A DNA stretch of 5,669 nucleotides from Bdellovibrionales bacterium. Lineage in GTDB: Bacteria > Bdellovibrionota > UBA1018. Positions within the stretch are counted from its first letter, which is position 1; each line of letters opens with the position of its first letter. Both the position numbers and the translations under genes were made by a program. This document shows positions 1 through 5,669 of this stretch, in pieces. Below the pieces are notes generated by a model. That model saw only the letters and a list, made by a program, of their open reading frames with translations, did no database searches and had not been told where the DNA came from. The DNA is taken from contig JAGWZD010000145.1 in assembly GCA_018968995.1 (NCBI GenBank), positions 1 through 5,669 of the forward strand. Direction: 5' to 3'.

Positions 1-656
1 ACTATACGGATTACGTCACAGATCAGCGGGGTAATCGGCAGATTTATACTTTTTACGAATTGACCCCATCGGAGGTCTTCAAAGGTTCACTCGCCGATAG
101 CGGAAGAGTCATCATTCGGGAACTGGGGGGATCCAAAAATGGAGTCCGAATGAGTATCCCGGGATCAGCGAACTTTAAGCGTGGGGAAGAAGTCATCATA
201 TTTTTAGGCAATAGTAATAGCGATGGCTCGCATACTGTGCGCGGGATGATGATGGGAAAGTTTTGGATCGAATCTTTTAAAGGTGAAGAGTACGTGGTCG
301 GACCCGGTGCACTTGCGCCCGATGAAATTCAAGAGGGAGCGATCACTCACTCCGACGAGAGTCATAGCACCCCGGATCGTTCTCGTTACACGCTGAAGGC
401 GCTTCGTGCGCTCGTTCGAAACGAGTCACCGTCTCCTGCGATTTCACCATCAAAAATCAGCACTGTCCCACCCCAGCTTTCACAGACCTCATCGGCAGTG
501 GCTGAAAACCCATTACTGCCCTCACCCTCGCCGAGTGCCCCCATCGATGAGCCCCCTCCGGCTGCGGCTCCGGGATCCTCACGTTGGATTTGGGCAGTGC
601 TTCTGCTGGTCAGCTGGTGGGCTGTTCGTAGGTTAAGAAAGCATCCTCGAGTTTAG
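1..656 (+). CDS. Exported, C-terminally membrane-anchored protein of unknown function (3' part of gene)
   Basis: The reading frame is open from base 3 to the left edge, so the gene starts upstream of the window; about 217 residues are visible, ending at TAG 654-656. A TTG at base 60 is simply a Leu codon inside the domain. The visible part has three sections. The first, about 120 residues, is a beta-rich domain with the pattern YTFYEL..SEVFKG, RELGGSKNGVR, IPGS, GEEVIIFLG and RGMMMGKFWI. I recall this pattern from unnamed secreted proteins of delta-type proteobacteria, where it reads roughly as 'evlkG...GG...vpG...f..GeevllFL...GkF'. Next comes a Ser/Pro-rich low-complexity stretch of about 50 residues that looks like a stalk. 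Last is a short hydrophobic segment (WIWAVLLLVSWWAV) followed by RRLRK. The order stalk, helix, basic end implies an outward-facing domain held by a C-terminal anchor. An N-terminal signal peptide is expected but lies outside the window. No catalytic motif is recognised, and function is unknown. Confidence 0.8.
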   Translation, partial: YTDYVTDQRGNRQIYTFYELTPSEVFKGSLADSGRVIIRELGGSKNGVRMSIPGSANFKRGEEVIIFLGNSNSDGSHTVRGMMMGKFWIESFKGEEYVVGPGALAPDEIQEGAITHSDESHSTPDRSRYTLKALRALVRNESPSPAISPSKISTVPPQLSQTSSAVAENPLLPSPSPSAPIDEPPPAAAPGSSRWIWAVLLLVSWWAVRRLRKHPRV

Positions 657-702
657 GTCCTGCAGAGTTGCCGCCGCGCCACAAACCGCTTAAGCTAGAG
701 TC

Positions 703-1251
703 ATGAAATTGAATTCATGCTGGCCGTTGGTGAGCCTCGTAGCCGTTTTCTCGGTAACTCACGCAAATGCCTCGTTAGAGCAGAGCCGTTTTTTTCAAGC
801 CGACGGCAAGAAAACGGAACATTATATTTCGGATGGGGTCGTGGTCGGAGGCGATCCCGCAATCCACTCGGTCCGGGTGACCGAGATTCGGCGCTCGACC
901 AATCCGAAGTTTGAACGAGTGGTCATTGATTTAGACGCTTCTAGACCCGACGGAGAGCTGACCGCTTTAGCTCGACCCCCGTACTATCAGGTCTCGGTAA
1001 ATCCTGAAGAAAAGCGGATCGTTTATACGATTTGGGGTAAGCCCCAGCTTGATTTTCAAGCCCAGAAAGCATTGAAAGAGTTCAGGAAAAGTCGAGTTAT
1101 CGAGAACATTGAGTTTTTGCCGGCGATTAACCCCGACCAATGGACCTTTGTCCTCAACCTGAAGGCGGGCAGCCCTGTTGAGGTCTTTGACCTGACTCAG
1201 CCAGCCCGGATCATCACCGATATCCGTTTAGGGCGAGCCTTGCCAAAATAG
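703..1251 (+). CDS. Secreted AMIN-like domain protein
   Basis: This encodes a 182-residue protein. Residues 1-23 form a signal peptide: basic start MK, hydrophobic core WPLVSLVAVFSV, and likely signal peptidase I cleavage after HANA (before S24). There is no lipobox, since Cys6 lies before the hydrophobic core. The mature protein is beta-rich. Residues 57-78 (HSVRVTEIRR through FERVVIDLD), 92-112 (PPYYQVSVN to VYTIWG) and 146-175 (WTFVLNLKAG, VEVFDL, ARIITDIRLG) follow the layout of AMIN or AMIN-like domains. Known AMIN domains sit in the periplasm or cell envelope and place amidases or secretin parts by binding peptidoglycan. Here the domain stands alone with no enzyme attached, so its role is open. 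ATG 703 was chosen because it starts the signal peptide; the Shine-Dalgarno is weak (only TAAG at 691-694, or AGAG too close at 697-700). It lies 46 bases after the preceding gene and 37 bases before lon, so co-transcription with lon is likely. Confidence 0.83.
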   Translation: MKLNSCWPLVSLVAVFSVTHANASLEQSRFFQADGKKTEHYISDGVVVGGDPAIHSVRVTEIRRSTNPKFERVVIDLDASRPDGELTALARPPYYQVSVNPEEKRIVYTIWGKPQLDFQAQKALKEFRKSRVIENIEFLPAINPDQWTFVLNLKAGSPVEVFDLTQPARIITDIRLGRALPK

Positions 1252-1266
1252 AGATCATTCCCATAT
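1239..1266 (+). promoter_or_regulatory. Candidate lon promoter (sigma-32-like, overlapping sigma-70-like)
   Basis: CTTGCCA at 1239-1245, 13 bases, then TCCCATAT at 1259-1266. Against the E. coli heat-shock consensus CTTGAAA / CCCCATnT this matches 5 of 7 and 7 of 8 positions with an acceptable spacer. The same bases can be read as a sigma-70 promoter: TTGCCA (1240-1245), 16 bases, CATATT (1262-1267), matching 5 of 6 and 4 of 6. Either would start transcription near 1272-1275, giving a leader of only about 15 bases before the lon GTG. The -35 element overlaps the end of the preceding gene. lon is a heat-shock gene in many proteobacteria, which makes the reading sensible, but matches of this quality also occur by chance. 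Confidence 0.35.
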
Positions 1267-1268
1267 TA

Positions 1269-1300
1269 GGCGTCAGAGGAGTTTTGCCGTGTCTGACGCC
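1269..1300 (+). promoter_or_regulatory. Perfect 9-bp inverted repeat enclosing the lon ribosome-binding site and start codon
   Basis: GGCGTCAGA (1269-1277) is the exact reverse complement of TCTGACGCC (1292-1300); the 14 bases between them hold most of the Shine-Dalgarno and the GTG start. In RNA this is a 9-bp stem with six G-C pairs. It ties up the first bases of AGAGGAG and codons 2-4, and leaves GGAG and GUG in the loop. It could act as a translational control hairpin, or as a DNA operator with arm centres 23 bp apart. It is not the HrcA element CIRCE, whose arms and 9-base spacer differ. Confidence 0.5.
1275..1281 (+). promoter_or_regulatory. Ribosome-binding site deciding the GTG start of lon
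   Basis: AGAGGAG lies 7 bases before GTG 1289-1291. This near-ideal Shine-Dalgarno and spacing fixes the start although the codon is GTG. The next in-frame ATG lies well inside the conserved N-terminal domain. Confidence 0.85.
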
Positions 1301-3853
1301 AAATCAGAAAAGCATTTACCTGCGTCATCCGAGGAATCTGTAGCCTCTGGTTTGGTATTACCCGATCAGATTCTGCCGCCGCATGTCTTTGCGCTGCCCA
1401 TGAATCAGGCAGTAGTTTATCCGACCATGATGGCGCCTTTGCTGGTGACCATTCCTAGATATATGGAGATGGTAGAACTCGCTCTGTCGAAGCATCCTTC
1501 TCGGACTTTGGCTTTACTTCTTACTCGCGATTCTGAGGTTAACGAAAAAACAAGTTTTAGTGATCTTCATCAGGTGGGCGTAGTGGTGAAGATTCTAAAG
1601 CGACTGAAGATGCCTGATGGCTCGGTCAGTTTGCTTGTTCATAGCTTAAAACGTTTTCGAGTGAAGTCTGTTCTCTCAGAGGAACCGTACCTTGTTGTCG
1701 AGCCAGAATATCTTGATGACTTTATCGAGAAGTCTGATGAGTTTGATGCGCTCTCACGACTAGCGGTTGCTCTTGTTAAGCAGCTCTCTGAAGTGAACCC
1801 ATTTTTTACAGATGAGATGCGGATGGCAATGCTGAATGCTCCGAATCAGGGCACTGTGTCCGACATCATTGCATTCGCACTAGCGTTAGCAAAATCTGAA
1901 GCACAGGATTTTTTAGAAACTCTTTCGGTTAAACAACGTTTCGAGAAGCTGATTGTCATGCTTCGACAGGAAAAGAATGTTGCCGACATTCAGAAAAAAA
2001 TCACTGATGATGTAAACACAAAGGTTACAGCGCTTCAGCGCGAGTTTTTTCTAAAAGAGCAACTGAAGGTCATCAAGAAAGAACTGGGGCTAGAAGAAGA
2101 GGGGCGAGAAAAAAGCTCGCGATCTTTTCGAGAGCGCCTAGAGGCAGCGGGAATGCCTCAAGATGTGAAGAAGGTTGCTTTTGAAGAACTCAGTAAATTC
2201 GAAACGATTTCAGAGCACTCTCCTGAGTACAATTTAACGAGAACCTATCTCGAGACCTTGTGTTCCCTGCCGTGGAGCGTAGAGACGACGGATAATCTTG
2301 ATTTAGATCACGCTCAGGGCGTTCTGGATGAACAGCACTTAGGTCTGGAAAAAATTAAAGAGCGAATTATTGAATTTATAGCGGTAAGAAAACTTCAATC
2401 GACCCCTCGAGGTTCGATCTTGTGTTTAGTGGGGCCCCCTGGCGTTGGAAAAACGTCGATTGGAAAAAGCGTTGCCGAGGCTCTTGGGCGCAAGTTCTAC
2501 CGTTTCTCTCTGGGCGGGATGCGCGACGAAGCTGAGATAAAGGGGCACCGTCGGACTTATGTGGGGGCGCTACCTGGAAAAATCATCCAAGCAGTAAAAC
2601 GAGCGGGATCGAAAAACGCCGTTATTCTTCTGGATGAGATCGATAAGCTTGGTCAGAGTTTTCAAGGTGACCCTTCGAGTGCTTTGCTGGAGGTTTTAGA
2701 TCCAGAACAGAACGTTTCATTTACAGATCACTATCTCGACCTCCCGTTCGATCTTTCTAAGGTTCTTTTTATTGCTACTGCAAACCAAACTGCGAGCATT
2801 CCTGGTCCGCTGTTGGACCGAATGGAGCTGATCGAGCTTCCTGGCTACACCCTGGAGGAAAAGGAAGATATCGCTGTTCGCCATATTATTCCAAAAGAGC
2901 TTAAATCATCCGGAATTAGGCCCTCTCAGGTTCGGATTGACCGACAGGCACTTCGTTCCATCATGCAGGATTATTCAAGAGAGCCCGGGCTTCGCACCCT
3001 TCAGCAGTTAGTGAATCGAATTGCTCGCAAAGCGGCGACTCGCCTCGTACGCTCAGAGAAAGGTTCCGGGCGACGTAAGCCGACGGCTCCGATTCGCATC
3101 GGAGCCGAAGATCTGCTGGAGTGGCTTGGTCCAAAGCGATTTTATAACGAAGTTGCCGAGCGAATCACCGCTCCAGGGGTGGTGACAGGTCTCGCTTGGA
3201 CGGCTTTGGGTGGCGATATTTTATTTATCGAAGCAGCCGATCTTCCTGGATCTGGGCAGCTGAAGCTTACTGGTCAAATGGGCGAGGTGATGACCGAAAG
3301 TGCCGGCATTGCTTGGACGTATGTAAAACGTAAGCTCGCCGCAGAGCTTGGAGTGGGACAGGAATACTTTAAAGACCGTGATCTGCATCTGCATATTCCG
3401 GCTGGTGCGATCCCAAAAGATGGGCCTTCTGCCGGTATTACAATGGCTTCTGCCCTCTATGGTCTTTTGACAGGGCTTCAGTCGAGACCGAAGGTGGCGA
3501 TGACAGGAGAGCTTTCTTTAACTGGTCGAGTACTGCCGGTCGGCGGAATTAAAGAAAAGCTGCTTGCTGCAAAACGAGCAGGAGTCCACACGGTGATTCT
3601 GCCAAAGCTGAATCAGAAGGATCTTTTTGAGGTGCCTGAGCAAGCCAAGCAGGGTTTGAACCTGTTTTTCGTAAATAGCATCGAAGAAGTCTTTCCCTTA
3701 GTTTTAGAACTGCCCGTTCAGAAGCTCGTTAAAGTGGGGCGTCGATCGGCAGTGACTCTGAGAGCTGGGGAAAAATCTAAGAACTCCTCTAAAGGGAAGA
3801 AGGGCGCCAAGGCGAAACGCCCCTCGAAGCGCTCTTCAAACTGGCTATCCTAA
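1289..3853 (+). CDS. lon: ATP-dependent protease Lon (endopeptidase La)
   Basis: This encodes 854 residues, longer than the 784 of E. coli Lon. Lon forms a cytoplasmic ring that unfolds and degrades damaged proteins and selected regulators using ATP. Domains in order: a Ser/Glu-rich extension (1-30); the N-terminal substrate-binding domain (about 31-230); a coiled-coil stretch (about 230-290); the AAA+ module with Walker A GPPGVGKT 382-389, Walker B ILLDEID 446-452, sensor 1 Asn499 in ATANQ, arginine finger Arg511 in LLDRME, and sensor 2 Arg569 in REPGLRT; a variable linker (589-603); and the protease domain with Ser714 in PKDGPSAG and Lys757 in GGIKEKL, spaced 43 residues apart as in E. coli Lon. 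Nothing essential is missing. The usual core ends near 806, and a Lys/Arg-rich tail follows to 854. The wording of the N-domain (VGVVVKILKRLKMPDG, LKRFRVK) recalls the longer Lon forms I know from spirochaetes, chlamydiae and delta-type proteobacteria. The GTG start is set by AGAGGAG at 1275-1281. Transcription ends at the hairpin beginning 12 bases past the stop. Confidence 0.97.
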   Translation: MSDAKSEKHLPASSEESVASGLVLPDQILPPHVFALPMNQAVVYPTMMAPLLVTIPRYMEMVELALSKHPSRTLALLLTRDSEVNEKTSFSDLHQVGVVVKILKRLKMPDGSVSLLVHSLKRFRVKSVLSEEPYLVVEPEYLDDFIEKSDEFDALSRLAVALVKQLSEVNPFFTDEMRMAMLNAPNQGTVSDIIAFALALAKSEAQDFLETLSVKQRFEKLIVMLRQEKNVADIQKKITDDVNTKVTALQREFFLKEQLKVIKKELGLEEEGREKSSRSFRERLEAAGMPQDVKKVAFEELSKFETISEHSPEYNLTRTYLETLCSLPWSVETTDNLDLDHAQGVLDEQHLGLEKIKERIIEFIAVRKLQSTPRGSILCLVGPPGVGKTSIGKSVAEALGRKFYRFSLGGMRDEAEIKGHRRTYVGALPGKIIQAVKRAGSKNAVILLDEIDKLGQSFQGDPSSALLEVLDPEQNVSFTDHYLDLPFDLSKVLFIATANQTASIPGPLLDRMELIELPGYTLEEKEDIAVRHIIPKELKSSGIRPSQVRIDRQALRSIMQDYSREPGLRTLQQLVNRIARKAATRLVRSEKGSGRRKPTAPIRIGAEDLLEWLGPKRFYNEVAERITAPGVVTGLAWTALGGDILFIEAADLPGSGQLKLTGQMGEVMTESAGIAWTYVKRKLAAELGVGQEYFKDRDLHLHIPAGAIPKDGPSAGITMASALYGLLTGLQSRPKVAMTGELSLTGRVLPVGGIKEKLLAAKRAGVHTVILPKLNQKDLFEVPEQAKQGLNLFFVNSIEEVFPLVLELPVQKLVKVGRRSAVTLRAGEKSKNSSKGKKGAKAKRPSKRSSNWLS
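3084..3107 (+). repeat. Perfect 10-bp hairpin inside lon at the ATPase-protease linker
   Basis: CGGCTCCGAT (3084-3093) and ATCGGAGCCG (3098-3107) are exact reverse complements around the four bases TCGC. The hairpin encodes part of residues 599-607 (TAPIRIGAE), at the end of the variable linker between the AAA+ and protease domains. No T-run follows, so it is not a terminator. It may be chance, a small palindromic element, or a structure that slows the ribosome between domains. Confidence 0.55.
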
Positions 3854-3864
3854 TGCTCGAGGGT

Positions 3865-3909
3865 AAAAAAAAAGCCCCCAATCACCGAAGTGACCAGGGG
3901 CCTTTTTTT
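3865..3909. terminator. Bidirectional rho-independent terminator shared by lon and rpoZ
   Basis: Nine A (3865-3873), then GCCCC (3874-3878) pairing with GGGGC (3897-3901), an inner stem TCAC (3882-3885) / GTGA (3890-3893), and seven T (3903-3909). The two stems are separated by a 3-by-3 internal loop. On the plus strand it ends lon with a 7-U run (one C intervenes after GGGGC). On the minus strand the stem is followed directly by nine U, and the inner loop reads C(UUCG)G, the unusually stable tetraloop, so it looks stronger for the rpoZ transcript. It sits 11 bases past the lon stop and 9 bases past the rpoZ stop. Confidence 0.93.
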
Positions 3910-3918
3910 CAAAAAATA

Positions 3919-4152
3919 TTAGTTCGAAAGCTCTGTCAGTTCATCCAGGCCTGAGGCGTCTGGATTGGCGTTTTTTACAGATACCTTACCGGCCGCCACT
4001 TCGCGAAGCGCCGTCACGATGACGCGATTCTTGCTCTTCACTAAAGGATCCGAGCCCTTATAAAGCTGCCGAGCACGCCGAGTCGCAACGTGAACGAGCT
4101 CATACATGTTTGTTACCTTTTGGAGGCAATCTTCAATTGTGACGCGAGCCAT
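3919..4152 (-). CDS. rpoZ: DNA-directed RNA polymerase omega subunit
   Basis: This encodes 77 residues, normal for a short omega. Omega binds the beta' subunit, helps assemble RNA polymerase and, in many bacteria, contributes to a ppGpp-binding site. Family features run from the first residue: MARVTIEDCLQKVTNMYELV (residues 1-20), then RRARQL (25-30), and NRVIVTALREVAAGKV (42-57), matching the helical core of the omega/RPB6 family. The C-terminal 20 residues are variable and polar, as usual. The ATG start is supported by the minus-strand Shine-Dalgarno AAGGAG (plus positions 4161-4166) 8 bases upstream. It lies 37 bases downstream of the acyl-CoA synthetase gene on the same strand, with no terminator and no convincing promoter between them, so the two are probably co-transcribed. 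The common neighbours gmk and spoT are not seen here. Confidence 0.95.
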   Translation of the reverse strand: MARVTIEDCLQKVTNMYELVHVATRRARQLYKGSDPLVKSKNRVIVTALREVAAGKVSVKNANPDASGLDELTELSN

Positions 4153-4189
4153 CGACGAAACTCCTTAAAATAGGTTCGAATTCAGTGGG

Positions 4190-5669
4190 TTACCCTATGG
4201 AATGGTTCTGGTCAAGGGCCCCAGAAGAGCCCCCTGGAGCCGTAGCTTCGAAAAGAGCGATTACGGCCTCAGGGTGAAGATCCTCGATTTGCTTGCGTCG
4301 AAGTTTCTGGGTGTGAGTGATTTCTCCAGATTTTACCGAAAGCGACTCCGGTAGGATCACAAATCGGCGAATCCGCTCGTAGTGCGCCAAGGTTTCGTTC
4401 AATGATTCCACTTCCCCTTGTACCAGGGCTCGGATTTTGGGGTGATTCACGAGTTCCGCGAATCGGCTGAAAAGCACCTGTCTTTCAGCACAGAACTTGA
4501 TGATCTCCTCTTGTTTTAAGGTGATCAGAGCTCCTAGGTAACTGCGGCGGTCACCCAGAACCACAAAGTCCTCTAGGTAGCGACTCATGCGGGCACGGTT
4601 CTCGATTTTTTGAGGGGCAATATTGCGCCCGCTCGAGAGGATGATGATGTCTTTCTTGCGGTCAGTAATGTGAAGTCGTCCCTCTGGATCCAGAAAACCA
4701 AGGTCGCCCGTATATAGCCACCCCTCTCGCATGATCTCTGAAGTGATCTCAGTCTGGTTCCAATAGCCAAGAAAAGGCTCTTTCGACCGCACCATGATCT
4801 CTCCGTCAGAGTGAATTTGGATTTCTGCACTGGATAGGGGGCGGCCCACACTACCAAAGGTGGGTGAGGCGGGATCATTGATGGAAATGGGTCCGCAGGT
4901 CTCTGTGAGTCCGTAGCCTTCGACAATTCGTACTCCGAGCAGATCGAGCTCCGAGCCCAGGTCTGGTGGAAGCGGAGCTCCGCCGCTGATGGCAAACTTG
5001 AGTTGTCCGCCTAAGCGTTTCTGAATTCCTTTAAGCACGGTCTGCCGAGCCAGTAGCGATTCGGCAGTGTCAGTTAAACGAGGACGTTCGTGCGCACTTC
5101 GCGATACAGCCACACGCCGAGTGGCATCTAAAAGCTTTTCAATGATGATGCGTTCTGCAGCGGGACGTGAATCGATATTGTCTTGGATGCCAGACAGGAT
5201 TTTTTCAAAGAGTTTCGGAACACCAAAAAGCAGAGTGGGCTGAACTTCCGAAAGCTCTGAATCAAGTCTTTCGAGCCGATTCGAAAAGCAGGTTTTCCAT
5301 CCGAATACGAGACCCATGGCTAACTCGAATTGGCCAAAAATATTTGCAAGCGGCAGCACTGAAAGTGAGGTTTCCTCCTCAGTCTTGAGGTGAGCTCGGA
5401 ATACTTCGGCAGAATCATGAAGAGCACTCATGAATTGAGCTTGCGAAATCATCGACCCCTTGGGTTCACCGGTGGTGCCAGAAGTATAGATCAGTAAAAA
5501 TAATGAACGAGGATCAGCATCCCACAAGCGGTTTTTAAAACCGTCTTCGCCAGTAGTCGCTAGAAAACCTCTGCCTTGTTCAAGGAGGGTATCGATCTCA
5601 TCAAACGTTTGTGTCGCCACCCCAGCAATGGCTTCTGGTCGTTTCTGAAGAAAGCGCTCTCTCAAGGCG
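4190..5669 (-). CDS. Long-chain acyl-CoA synthetase (AMP-forming), C-terminal part
   Basis: The frame is open to the right edge, so the N-terminus lies outside the window; about 492 residues are visible of an expected 600 or so. The TTG at 5665-5663 is an internal Leu codon; I count it as residue 1. The enzyme activates fatty acids in two steps, acyl-AMP then acyl-CoA, feeding beta-oxidation or phospholipid synthesis, at the inner face of the membrane or in the cytosol. Motifs of the adenylate-forming superfamily in order: AMP/P-loop YTSGTTGEPKG (60-70), LPLANIFGQ (104-112), SGGAPLPPDL (227-236), EGYGLTETCG (249-258), ribose-binding Asp321 in YTGDLG, the hinge region DRKKDII (335-341), GRNIAPQKIE (346-355), and the likely catalytic Lys454 in THTQKLRR. 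The wording GRNIAPQKIE and QKLRR, and the region between the two halves, fit the FAA1/FadD15 group (COG1022) rather than short-chain synthetases. A Gly/Ser-rich tail of about 20 residues ends the protein. Substrate chain length cannot be told from sequence alone. Confidence 0.93.
   Translation of the reverse strand, partial: ALRERFLQKRPEAIAGVATQTFDEIDTLLEQGRGFLATTGEDGFKNRLWDADPRSLFLLIYTSGTTGEPKGSMISQAQFMSALHDSAEVFRAHLKTEEETSLSVLPLANIFGQFELAMGLVFGWKTCFSNRLERLDSELSEVQPTLLFGVPKLFEKILSGIQDNIDSRPAAERIIIEKLLDATRRVAVSRSAHERPRLTDTAESLLARQTVLKGIQKRLGGQLKFAISGGAPLPPDLGSELDLLGVRIVEGYGLTETCGPISINDPASPTFGSVGRPLSSAEIQIHSDGEIMVRSKEPFLGYWNQTEITSEIMREGWLYTGDLGFLDPEGRLHITDRKKDIIILSSGRNIAPQKIENRARMSRYLEDFVVLGDRRSYLGALITLKQEEIIKFCAERQVLFSRFAELVNHPKIRALVQGEVESLNETLAHYERIRRFVILPESLSVKSGEITHTQKLRRKQIEDLHPEAVIALFEATAPGGSSGALDQNHSIG

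Noticed and set aside
60..62. TTG as start codon of the first gene
   Set aside because: The frame stays open to the left edge and the upstream residues (YTDYVTDQRG, RQIYTFYE) continue the same domain; no Shine-Dalgarno precedes it.
156..165. Palindrome ATCCCGGGAT
   Set aside because: Short, within coding sequence, with no positional meaning.
406..636. Open frame of 76 codons overlapping the first gene
   Set aside because: Alternative frame of the Ser/Pro-rich section; no domain, no ribosome-binding site, biased composition.
657..702. Possible promoter TTGCCG (668-673), 17 bases, TAAGCT (691-696) before the AMIN-like gene
   Set aside because: Only 4 of 6 and 3 of 6 matches to the sigma-70 consensus, and it would start transcription at or inside the start codon.
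789..795. Run of seven T as a slippage or phase-variation site
   Set aside because: It encodes Phe-Phe in an intact frame, and runs of this length are common elsewhere in the window; nothing suggests switching.
717..914. Open frame of 65 codons inside the AMIN-like gene
   Set aside because: Shadow frame; the Arg-rich product has no recognisable features, while the overlapping frame has a signal peptide and domain.
4206..4226. Hairpin TTCTGG / CCAGAA near the end of the synthetase gene
   Set aside because: Six pairs with a nine-base loop and no U-run; it lies within coding sequence and is expected by chance.
4972..4983. 12-base palindrome GCGGAGCTCCGC
   Set aside because: Encodes the conserved GGAPLPP motif of the synthetase; palindromes of this size occur about once per window by chance.
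4585..4995. Open frame of 136 codons on the minus strand inside the synthetase gene
   Set aside because: Shadow of a well-conserved coding sequence in another frame; no family resemblance.
5167..5388. Plus-strand open frame antisense to the synthetase gene
   Set aside because: No plausible ribosome-binding site or domain, and it lies opposite conserved motifs.
5663..5665. TTG as start codon of the acyl-CoA synthetase
   Set aside because: The frame continues to the right edge, and the AMP motif would lie about 110 residues too close to the N-terminus; the gene is cut by the window.

Overview
This looks like an ordinary chromosomal stretch of a Gram-negative bacterium. Base composition is close to 50% GC. 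The long Lon variant, an exported AMIN-like protein and an exported protein rich in the features of predatory or delta-type proteobacteria suggest a Bdellovibrio-like (Bdellovibrionota) or related organism. That placement is inferred from protein style, not from any database match. I see no mobile element, CRISPR array, defence system, tRNA or rRNA.

Plus strand, left to right: (1) the 3' part of a gene for an exported protein with a Pro/Ser-rich stalk and a short C-terminal membrane anchor (its start lies outside the window); (2) after a 46-base gap, a small secreted protein with an AMIN-like beta-rich domain; (3) after a 37-base gap, lon, encoding an 854-residue ATP-dependent protease with all catalytic residues and a basic C-terminal tail. 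The spacing suggests that genes 2 and 3, perhaps all three, can be co-transcribed. The short gap before lon also holds a candidate promoter of its own (sigma-32-like or sigma-70-like) and a perfect 9-bp inverted repeat that brackets the ribosome-binding site and GTG start of lon.

Minus strand, from the right edge leftward: a long-chain acyl-CoA synthetase (fadD/FAA1 type, N-terminus outside the window), then after 37 bases rpoZ, the omega subunit of RNA polymerase. lon and rpoZ converge on one compact bidirectional terminator.

Together these are mostly housekeeping functions: protein quality control, fatty-acid activation and an RNA polymerase assembly subunit, plus two envelope proteins of unknown role. 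The observations most worth a second look are regulatory: the hairpin over the lon start, its relation to the candidate promoter, and a 10-bp perfect hairpin inside the lon coding sequence at the ATPase-protease linker. No gap between genes exceeds 70 bases.
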